A stretch of 64,000 bases of DNA from Stercorarius parasiticus. Taxonomy: Eukaryota; Chordata; Aves; Charadriiformes; Stercorariidae. The notes beneath the pieces were generated by a model. The model saw nothing but the letters and a program-made list of their open reading frames with translations, was not told the origin of the DNA and searched no databases. The position numbers and the translations under genes were made by a program. This document shows, one piece after another, positions 25,576 to 36,000 of this stretch (the stretch's first letter is position 1; every line of letters starts with the position of its first letter). The stretch spans positions 339,237-403,236 of the forward strand of contig VWZL01004604.1 of assembly GCA_013396915.1 (NCBI GenBank), read 5' to 3'.

Positions 25576-28024
25576 GCTTCAGGGAGCATTTGGGCAGACG
25601 GAACAGAGCGTTAGTGTCAGGTCTGGGGTTAACGTGTGGCTGATTCGCTGCGTTCACCCCGCGCACAGGCGGGGATTTCTGACTTCCGTGGAGGCAGTGC
25701 CTGACAGGTATATACATATGTGTGTATATGTGTAAATACATATGTATCTGCTCCTGTTGCGTGCCTTCCCATTCAAGCCCTTCTGCTCTCTGGCGAGGAA
25801 TGGCACTCACCGAGGCCACTTCCCACATATTCGGCTGCAGAGAAATGGCCTGACCAGGATCGCGGCCACCGGCACGGGAGCTTGGGGCTGTTGGGGGGCT
25901 GCGCTGGTCCCACCGCTCCCGGCCATTCACGACCTGTGCAGCCCCTGCACCACAAGGCTCGGACCCACCTGCCAGCACAGCCTGAATAAAACTGATTTTT
26001 CCCCTGCTAATATCGGGTAACACTGGCCACGTGGCTGAATCTCCACGCACGTGCCCCCCTCAGGCCCCCTCAGCTGACCGAAGTGTGCTTCCGTGTTTCA
26101 GAGCACACCTCTCTGAGGCGGTGGGCTCTCCTCAGCCGCTGGGCTTCCCGGCACACAGCCCTTTTGCCGAGGGGTCGGTGGGGTCTGGCTGCGGCACGGT
26201 GGGTCGTCCCGCCTGGCCCAGGCTGTCCCCAGGGCTGGGTGTGCACGGGGTCTGCGGGAAACGGCACGGAAACAGGTCAGTGAGGCTGTCGTACCTGTGG
26301 AAAAAAACCACACAGGCCACTGGGGAAGGATTTGAATGTATTGTCATGGGGACACGTGCTCGCTTACCAGTGGGAGGGTGACAGAAAATGGCAGCGTGGG
26401 GGTTCACAATAGCCAGCGAGGCAGAGTGGAGCCGGCCCATCGCTTTGTCACAGCACCGTGCTGGGACGCTTTCCAGAGCGTTCAATTTGCCAGCAACAAA
26501 AATGCCCTTGAGAAAGGCTGTGAGGCCAGTGGGAAGGGACAATAGCGAGGGAAGTGGGACACTGGGTCAGGCAGAGACGCCTCGTTCCCTGCAGTCAGCC
26601 CCGCAGGCAGCAGAAGGCTGGGCCACGGCAGAGCCGGGTGGCAGCCATGGCCTCCATGAGCAATGAGCACGGCACCTCCCTGCCAAGCCTGGCCGATGGC
26701 CTTCACTCTGGCGCAGCCAAAGGCACCAGGACAAGCGCCCCGGCCCCGCGCTGTGTCCCAGCCTGGTGCAAGCCCCGGACATCCCTGGGACACTGCACCA
26801 GACGGTGCCATGGCCGTGCTGGCGTGGGTTGGTGCAGGGAGGCGATGGCGTGTCCAGACGGGCGATGGTTTCTCCCACCAGCATCTTCCAGGCATCCGGT
26901 GGCTTTGGCTTTGTCAGACAGAGGCCTTGAGCCAGACAAACCCTTGGTCTGATCAGGGCAGGGTGGCTTTAGACTCTTCCTTACCCAAGCTGCAGCTTTT
27001 TCCTGCAAACTCAGATCCGCACACCGTCTTCCCCTCCTGACGGATGTCCCCTGTCCCCAAGGGCAGGATATGTCCGTCCCCGCGCCCCTGGGCTGTCTGT
27101 CCTCCCTCTGCCCCCAGCCGTGGGGGCTGCGGTGCAATCCGGACCCTCGCGCGTCCCGCTGTGTGTCCCACGCATCCCCTGGCACTCACAGGGCTGGCCC
27201 TGCCTTACCCAGGGGGGTGTTTGGCCGTGCCCTGGCCAGCAGCCCTTTGCAGAGCTGGGTACGGCAGACGTGGACTATGGCTGACCACAATCCCTCGACT
27301 TCCAGACTTGTCTGCTTTTCTTTTTTATTTCTGGAGGGCATTTACAGATGCACAACTTGATCTGCCAAAGGCCCAAACGTTCCCAGTTCTTAACCTCGGT
27401 GTATCTGTGGGGAATTCAGTACGGCAGGTCTATTTAGTTTTAAAAGGATTTTTATATAACTCTGACCTTTTCATTCTGTTAATATTACCTTTCTCAGTAT
27501 ACCTCGCATACACACGCAGCTGCCAGGCCAATAATGGGACACAGAAAAACCCATTTTATTTTAAAACCTTTCTCAAATATTAGGGCAGTTCAGGAGTCAA
27601 TTCTTTGTATTTGAATTTCAGATTATTACTAAAAGGTTACCTGTCTAGGCACTTGGAAGGACCACGGGTGGGTAACGGCGTGAAAAGAGAACTAAGTACA
27701 GAATATGGCAAACACAGCAGGCAGGAGTGTGCCCGACCTCCATCCCTGGGCTTGGCAGGCAAACCGGGCAGCTCTGGAGGCGTGCGGAGATCCCCGTCCC
27801 CGCCGGAACCATCTCCGGGGTGACTGATGCCAGCCCGGGCCCAGAGCAGCGCCCTGTGCCGAAGCACCCGCTCTCCTCCTCTGCCATGGGGGGCTTTGGA
27901 AAGCAAGGCATCGGAAATGACCCAAATTCGTCTGGAAAATGAACAGGAGGCACTGCGGTTTTCTTTTCTGACCCCCTGGTTTCTGCTTTGAAGGAAAAAA
28001 TGTATTTGGAGCAGTAATGTGGCT

Positions 28025-28430
28025 ATTAGCAAAATAATCTGAGCATTGTATCCTTCACAGATATGTCCCCTAATGTGATTTGGCAGAAGCCTTTATCCAC
28101 TTCATTTATTTTATATTCTCAAATTCTGCTATTTTGTATTCAATGATTCTAATGCGATGGCGGGGATATGGACGTGCTGCATTATAAGTATTGCTCTCTC
28201 CGAGTCCGTCCACCACTTGGCCAATGTTGCCATAGCTCTGCGTGCCAGATTAATATTGAAGTTCAAGTACAACAATATTTCCTGCTTTAAGTGACTGTCA
28301 CTTTCTCAGTTAAAATGCACAGCAGCCCCCGATGAATGCAATCAGGCTGTAATTGGAGGAGCTACTGTCTCAAAATATCACTTGGTCATTACATTTACAT
28401 ACTGTTGCTGTTAGCAAAATGAGCAGAGCC
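28025..28430. promoter_or_regulatory. Candidate conserved noncoding element (unverified)
   Basis: An AT-rich block with no repeats or open frames. It contains a homeodomain-type TAATTG core at 28350-28355, CCAAT-like and ATTA motifs, and uniform composition. It lies between a GC-rich block and SEC11C. The call rests on appearance only; alignment to other amniotes is needed. Confidence 0.25.
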
Positions 28431-31400
28431 CTTTATACGCCGAGAAACATCTCCGCATCACCAGCATTGCTCCGGGTGGTTTACCTCACTGCAACGCTTC
28501 CCACACAGGGTGTGCTCCGCGCCTGCAATTCAAGCAATTTCCAAATGCTCATAAAAGTCAAGGCACAAGCGTGAAATAGCAGAGTCGATGGCCAGAGGCC
28601 AAATTCCTGTCCATTGAACTCAGTGACCAGCCGCCAGATCATCTATGATGCTGCTGTGATTGAGGTCTTCAAGTGCCATCACCTGTGTCATTTCTTTTTT
28701 GTTTTCCTGGGCAGCGTTTTAGCCTCAGCTCTTCCAGTGCAGGTTAAGCAAATGGCAAAGTAAATGAGTATTCTCACCAGCCAGCTTGGTTGCTGGCGCA
28801 GCACTGCTGATCTTCCCAGGTAATGCAGTTACAGAAGAGAGAAGAGACTGTGGAAAAGTCACAAACAGTTCAAAACACTGAGGTGACAAGAAATGAAGAG
28901 CTGTAGATAAGCTTTGGGGGGAAAAAAAAGTCAAAACTGTTTAGTAATTAGAATGCATTGGGAAGGCACAGAAACGAGGTGACTTTTCCTCCACAGAGAA
29001 ATTACCGGCAGCCCCAAGGCTTTCCAGCACGTCCCAGCAGTGGCTCTCAGAACAGTCTCATCTCAATCCAGAAGCGACGGAGGCTTTTGGGATGTTCCTG
29101 CTCCCTCTCCTCACCTGCACCCCTGCCGTTCCATGTTCCCCGCTCCAGGCTGAGGGAGCAGGAGCTGCCAAGGGCGGTTCGCAAAGGAATCCTGGCTGAG
29201 ATGTTTAAATTATAAAGCCCTTGCTGCCCAGCTAACACTTATCCTTGAAGCAAAGAAAGGAATTTTATTGAGATAAAGGGCAGATAAATTTGAATGCAAC
29301 ACAAAACCAAAATAGGACACAATGGCAAAATAAGAATGTCCCTTGGAAGCACACACTGAAAACGTTAGATAAACCAGAGCCTCCACGAAGCCCCAGGGAA
29401 ATTAATGTACTTAGGTTTTCTTTTGAAAAAAAGCCTCCCAGAAGAGCCAGGCTTAAGCCAGAAAGTCCCGTTGATAACCCCAGCCGTGGAGGCCTGCATT
29501 TCCACAGCGGGGGCCCATTCCGAGAGTCTTGCCTGTTGGGTGCACAATTTTAAGGAACCTTAATGGGATTTCAAAGGCGAGGCACGCGGTATTGCCTGAG
29601 ACTACTTGGTGTGTGGTCTAACAGAAGCAGCTGAAATTACTTCAAAAACCACTTTAAGAGCAAAGGTGTGCACCTGGGGCCATTTTCCACTGTCCTGTTT
29701 TTCACACTCAGAAAAAGCAGCCCTTCAGCACATCAGGGGATGGACATTGCGCATGTGAAAATGAATGGGCCTGCCGTGCTGAGGAGGATGAAGCCCCATG
29801 AAAACCACACCAGGAGGGGGAAGGAGGTCCCTATGACGCCCAGGGCTGTCGCAGGGGAGCTGATGGCGTTCCTGTCGCTGTCAGAAACTTGTGCTTTCCT
29901 GCAGGAGGAGCACACAGAGTCAGGGACAGGTTCCCAGCAGCCTGCCTATCCCGGCCCATATCATCAGCTCAGCTTTGTGGCTCGGAGAATGGTGTAGTGT
30001 TCAGAGACTGATTTTTCTGAGAAACTGAAGAGAATTAGGCACCGGGTCTGGAGCAGAGTCCCCTGCAGCTTTGCTCAGCTGTGCGATGTTGGGTGCAAAC
30101 GTGGAGTGACGACAGCTGAAGATGGAGGCACCTGGCCCTGCAGAGTTCCTCTGGCTAGAAGAGGAACAGGAGGAAGTGTTAGGGCCGTGATCCTGCTTAT
30201 GGACATGGTAAAAGAAAATCAAACTGCGGCTGGCCAAGAAGGTGACGCACAGAACTGTCTGCTGCGTGCACGTGGGCCAGTGCTGCTTCCAAAGCAGTGG
30301 CTTCAAACGAGATGTCTTTAGCGAAGGCCCAAGTTGCTGTTGTCATTCATACTTTGGTTCCTTCCCTCTGAGACAGATCCCTCCCCTGACACATCTTTTC
30401 CCTGTCAGCGCCGTTGCTTGGCCGATACGGCAGAAGCTCCTTTCAGAGCAAAGGGGGCTGATTTCCACTTACCCGCACTGGGGTGCAGCAAAGTGCTCCA
30501 GGTACAAAAATTATCCCCAAGAGAGCGTGGCATTGGCGTAAATGGCAGCCTGCTGCCTTCGGACAGCCCTGGCTGCTCTAACAGCCCGTGGAGCGACAGG
30601 AACAGGAAGCAGAATAGTTCCAGACGTATTTGGCAGAAAAGAGTGCTCCCTGTTATTGCATTTCCTCTGTGCTTTACTCCGAGTGGCTGCAAATGGACTT
30701 CTATGGCTTTGCCCATTAACCTGCATTTTTCAGCTCAGGTGCAAGGTGCTCGTTATTTGCCCATGACCAATCTCTTTGAAAACAAAGAGCTGTAATTCAA
30801 ATATTATACATACAGGTAGCACTGGCGCCTGGATGTTTGCAAAGGTCTGGCAAATCAGCCAGAATGTCAAGAGCTACATTTTCCTATGTACTAAAAAATC
30901 AGCATAATTTTCTAGCTGCAGAGTTCCAAAAGACCTGCTGTACAAATATTGAAGTCAAACATCCAGAGTATGGGAAGATTTCAAAATACATGTAACCTTT
31001 AATAATCTAAATCATCCAGATGGTAAAATAACAAAGCCCCCAACGGAAGAGTGGGTGACTCCTAGCGTCTGTGGAGAAGGAACAAAAGCACGTTCCTAGT
31101 GTGTTTCCTCTGACTCACCATGAACAATGGGTGAACAAAAGTGTTTTCCAAGCTTTGGAACCCTAATTAATAGCAAATTGACAGGCAAAGATACTGGCAA
31201 CGATACCGCTGTCTCAGAATTAAGTGTGGGTTTGTGCCTTGGACAACAGAACGCAGCATCTCTGTGAACAAAAAACTAAGCAGCTTTGATCCTACCCGGT
31301 CTTATCGCAACGCTGCCTTCCTGCTTTTCTAAATTCTCCGTACACCAGCTCTGCTTGTTACAAAATTAGATTTTATCGTCTGAACTTCCACTTTTAGTTC

Positions 31401-31934
31401 TTTCCACCAGGAATGACTGTGAGGAGCTGCTCTAACACTGCCCAGTCTGTGCCGTTTACTTTCTCTTGGGCGCTGCCATTTCCCTGCTAAATGGCCTGTC
31501 TGGCGGCTCCAGAATTACTGTATTCCTACTTCACAACAGGCAGGCGAGAATATTTTTCTGCCTGTTTTGAGAATTAAAGCACTAACCTACAAATAACACT
31601 CGGAGATCATTCTCTCATCACAGCCGCTTGCCTTCATTCCGTGCGTTGCAGCATCACAACTCCGGTCCAGGATGCAAATTCTTCCCTTTATCGTCAGCCG
31701 TTGTTTTTGTGGCTCCCGAGCTCAGCGAGACGGCGGCAGCTGGGAGCGCAAGGACAGCCGGGGGCACAGGAGCGTCCTCAGCCTCCCCAAGCGAAACCCC
31801 GCAACATTAGTACAGTGAATTATTTTCATAGAAACATACACGTGTACCCACAAGAATTAACATCAAGATTTCATTCCAATGACAACAAAGTAAATTTAAC
31901 AAAGATTTAATTGTCAGGTTGTTTATAATTGCCG

Positions 31935-32060
31935 GTGAGTTGCTGGTCTGAACTCAGTTCTGCCACCCTCATGTAAATTAGTGGTATATTCAATGAGGGG
32001 CTCAGATTTACTCCAGGTACAATTATTTCTGGTGTAAATGAGAATTTGGCCTTCTTTTTT
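31935..32060. repeat. Possible ancient sauropsid interspersed repeat
   Basis: The text 'CTCAGATTTACTCCAGGTAC' followed by 'TCTGGTGTAAATGAGAATTTGGCC' resembles an old repeat common in turtles and birds, with paired 'TTACTCC' and 'GTGTAAATGAGA...TTGGCC' ends. The family name is not certain. Confidence 0.35.
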
Positions 32061-32852
32061 TTGCTTGAAAGGCACAGTTTCCTGGGAGAGAAATGTAATT
32101 AGACAATGGGTAGCTCTTGTGTTGTATATTTTAATTAGTAGCTTTGTGATCGTCGTTTCCCAGCTGTATGAACACCGGACGCGTGGGGAACGCGCTCGCA
32201 GAGCAGCCGGAGGCTGAAAAGCAGGATTTAGCTGGCACTGAGAAGGTTCACGGGCTCGTCAATGGGCCTGGGCTCTAAATTGTCATCACAGAGTGTGTCT
32301 AACGACAACACACGAGCAATCGGTAAATTCTGCAAAAGGGCTCAATGTGCCCCAGAAAAAAAAAAAAGCATAAAAACCAATATGCGGCTCCAGATTTTGT
32401 GGGTAACAGCCACCCACAGGAGACGGATTTGTTAGTCTCCCTTGTATCGATCGTACTTCCCCATCATTTTGTCCCAATCACTGTTTTTAATCTTTATTTC
32501 TCATTGAAAAAAATTTTTAAAAAAAGATATCTATGTAGTGCATGGTATAAAAAACCTACTTCGGGGGAGTTGCAGAAAACCTTTTTCTGTGCACGAATCT
32601 ATCCAACATTTCAGACCTTAAAGAACAGATAACTTTGTGCCACACCTTTTTAATTAAAAACGTCTTAATTACACAAAGCTAATTCAGAGACCTTCTGGCC
32701 ATCTCTGAGATTGCCCTCGCGTATTCTTCTTCTCCACGTCCGCCTCACTGCCCGCTCCTGAGCACAGCCGCTGCCCAAAGAGGGACAAGGACAAACTTTA
32801 TCCCCCATCGACGTTGTTGTGCTCCCGGCCCCGCCCCCCCGCTGGCCCCGCC

Positions 32853-33009
32853 NNNNNNNNNNNNNNNNNNNNNNNNNNNNNNNNNNNNNNNNNNNNNNNN
32901 NNNNNNNNNNNNNNNNNNNNNNNNNNNNNNNNNNNNNNNNNNNNNNNNNNNNNNNNNNNNNNNNNNNNNNNNNNNNNNNNNNNNNNNNNNNNNNNNNNNN
33001 NNNNNNNNN
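32853..33009. other. Assembly gap (157 N)
   Basis: A run of N flanked on both sides by C/G-rich sequence (CCGCCCCCCCGCTGGCCCCG on the left), so this is a GC-rich dropout in the SEC11C promoter. Any open frame through it is meaningless. Confidence 1.
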
Positions 33010-33055
33010 CCCCTGAGGAGCTGCCGGGCGGCGCGGGCCGTCCCCGCGGGCGGCC

Positions 33056-33097
33056 ATGGACCTCTTCGGGGACCTGCGGCGCATGAACAAGCGGCAG
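33056..33097 (+). CDS. SEC11C: SEC11C coding exon 1
   Basis: Encodes [14 protein letters not shown], the cytosolic N terminus. The donor GTAGCG starts at 33098; phase 0. Confidence 0.92.
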
Positions 33098-36000
33098 GTA
33101 GCGGAGGGTCCCGGGGCGTGCGGGCCGGGCCGGGGCGCGGAGGCCCCCGGGGGTCCGGAGCCTGCGGCCCGCCGGGGCCGGCCGGGTTCTCCGCGCCTGC
33201 TGCCGGTGAGGCCGCTCCGCCACCGTCTGGGCCGTGCCGCGGCCCGGGCCTGGGGTTTAAAGCTGGAAAATCGTGTTTTTACGTTAATGTCAGTAATCGG
33301 CTTCGTTCTGGAGTGCATGGAAGCAAACGGGTGGTTTTGAACTCTTGTGGTTCAGAATGGATGTCTGTGTTTTATCGTTGCTGTGTTTAAATAACTGGTT
33401 GGAAGGGAGACTATAAGACTGGTGACAAACCTGATCTCCAGGCTGTGACCGTTCCTTGTTATGGGTTGTTTTTAATATCTATCAACCATGTTTAAAAAAA
33501 ACCCAAACTTCAGAGCAAATATTGAAGCTTGGCTAATGCTGTTAAGTGGGTCATACACCTGGAAATCCCAGCATATATATTTTCAAACTCGAATGATGTC
33601 CTGGAAATCTCTGGTTCTGTCTCTTAGATCAGTGGGATAGGTGATAAGTGGAGATAGGCCAGGCCGTTTTCCACCAGAGAATCTTCATATGCTGACAAGA
33701 AAAAAAAAAAGGAGGTAGTGTGAAGAAAAGGTATCCCCTGCTGTAATGGCTGGCAAAGCAGTCAAATTTTGGGGCAGGAAGTTAGTCAAATCAATAAAAG
33801 ATTTTCCCCATGAGAAAATTCTGTCTGACAATAGCAGAAAATTATTCTTTGCTGTCCCTCTTCTACCCCAACAGCTCCTCTTTTTAAACAAAAATACTAT
33901 CTTACAGGATTTCACTGCATGCTGCGGTGTGGTTTGGGTGGTTGGGTTGCCGGCAGGGGCATCTGTTCCGTGGGGCTTATGTTGGAATGTGATTTTAGCA
34001 TGAAAGCCTATGCGCCTGGATTGTGATTCAGTGGTGCATATGGGTTGAAATCCTATGTTGTGCTTCTAAATACAACACAGTAACGTTTAAAAACAATTTT
34101 CTTGTTTCATATAGCTGTATTACCAAGTCTTAAATTTTGCAATGATAGTGTCTTCTGCCCTCATGATATGGAAAGGGCTGATCGTCATTACTGGAAGTGA
34201 AAGCCCTATTGTTGTGGTGCTGAGGTAAGTCGATGTAAAGGCTTTTTTGTTAAAGTCCAAATACTGTTTTGTCCTTTGTCTCCTCCCCTTCCCGCTTGGA
34301 AACATTTGGAGTTTGAAGTCTCACCTACTTTAAGAAGTACCGAGACACTTATTTTCTACTAACTCTGTTTTCGGACACTTAGCAAAGGCTGCTTTTGTAA
34401 TGGCAGTTTAGTTTCCATTGAAGTTTGTGGAAGCAGTAGATACGTGAAACCTTTGAACATCTAGGTTTGTCCGTTTAATTAACGGGTAAACTACTCGAGC
34501 ATATACATATTGCTACCTAGGGATAGTAATCCCTCTATAGGTGTTACAATTCCAAAAAATTAATTCTGCTTTCATAGAAATGTGTGTAGTCCTATGAAGT
34601 TTCTGTGCTCTCCTGAAGAAAATGAGTGTTGCATTTCCAGAAGCCACTGAACAGTTTCTGGTCTACTTGTTAATTTCTTTTTTTTTTACCATATGTGTAT
34701 TTATTTTGAAATTGTATTAAGGTAAAACTCCTTTTATCAGTAAATTATCTGCTTCTTTCTTTCTTTCACTGAGGCAGTAAGCAAGTAAGGCTGGCTCAGC
34801 TTGGGACTTGCTGAGGTTTGGGTTGTGTTAAATGTCTGTGTAGTGCTACTGAATGGGTAAGCTACAGATTTCAGTTAAAATTGTGAGTTTATCTCTAAGA
34901 ATTAAATGTCCTTTGTTTTCACGGTGGTTCTTTCACTTACCATAATGCTAATAAACTCTCTCTTTCTTTTTGTTTGTAGTGGCAGCATGGAACCAGCTTT
35001 TCACAGGGGAGACCTGTTGTTCTTAACAAACTTCCATGATGACCCAATCAGAGCTGGTGAAATAGTTGTTTTTAAAGTTGAAGGCAGAGACATTCCAATA
35101 GTTCACAGAGTAATCAAAATACATGAAAAGTAATGCAACTTGGCATTTTCCTTGTTTCTAAACATAGTTTCCTTCACTGCGACTTTCACTTACATTTTAA
35201 TTTGGTAACATTTTATGAAAAAAGCAAGTGAGAATATGCTGTAAGATAAAACCTATCTCTAGGGTGCAATCCGCTTTTGTCCCCGATTCTTGAGACCCCG
35301 ACTCCTGGCCCTCAGGGAAGCTGCTGAGGTTCGAAGTAGGTAAAGCTGTGCCAAAGAGGAGTCCAGTAACACCAGCTGTACACATTGTTTTTGCCAGTGG
35401 TGGCGATATGTATGGGAGCAGAATACACTTCTGTCCTGACTTGTGTTGAATTGGGATTTTGGCTATGAGAAATAGCTACTTCTAAAAGCATATCTCTGAG
35501 AGGAGGTGGAGATTCGGGATCAGAACTATAGATGCAGTCTGACAAGTAGGTGATCTTAGCTAAGTGAAGTTTTCCAGAAAAGAGATTTGACTCGGAGTGA
35601 AAGAAGAGATTCTTATTCTTTTTGTGTCTATTAGTCAAATGCCAACAATTCATGCTGAAAAGCAACAGGTAGATTACCTGCTTTTGCCTTTGTTGTGTGT
35701 GCCTGGTACGATAAACAGTTCCTTCTGAAAGAGAGAGGCAATTCTGTCTCTTAATTCTGCACAGCGAAAAGCTGACCTGGAGGTGGCAAGCATTGACATA
35801 TTTGCTCCTCAGAAGTCCTGGCCATGAACTGAAGGTGTTTATCTTTTGACTAGTATCTGTTCAAAGTTTTTTTTGAAACAAATATGTATACCAAAGAATT
35901 ACCTCTTCTTTTTTTTTTATACCTAATTTGTCTTCGTAAAAACTCCTTGTTTCTTGATACCATTGCTTGCAAGTAGCAGCTTCTCGAGCAAAACAGTTTT

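Larger units (their letters stand above)
23700..32700. other. ZNF532-SEC11C intergenic region, no gene recognised
   Basis: About 9 kb without a recognisable coding exon. It has a GC-rich part (about 24560-27320) in which long open frames occur on both strands, an old MIR remnant at 25415-25575, and AT-rich low-repeat stretches (about 27330-28570, 30780-31100 and 31800-32160) that look like candidate conserved noncoding DNA. No acyltransferase-like remnant (cf. human OACYLP in this interval) could be made out. Confidence 0.6.
32730..33280. promoter_or_regulatory. CpG-island promoter of SEC11C (interrupted by a gap)
   Basis: A GC- and CpG-rich stretch surrounding the SEC11C start codon, with an assembly gap at 32853-33009. 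No TATA box is visible, as is usual for housekeeping genes. The transcription start is probably inside or next to the gap. Confidence 0.65.

Noticed and set aside
32665..33318. Frames running through the N gap near SEC11C
   Set aside because: Translated N characters make them look long; no real sequence supports them.
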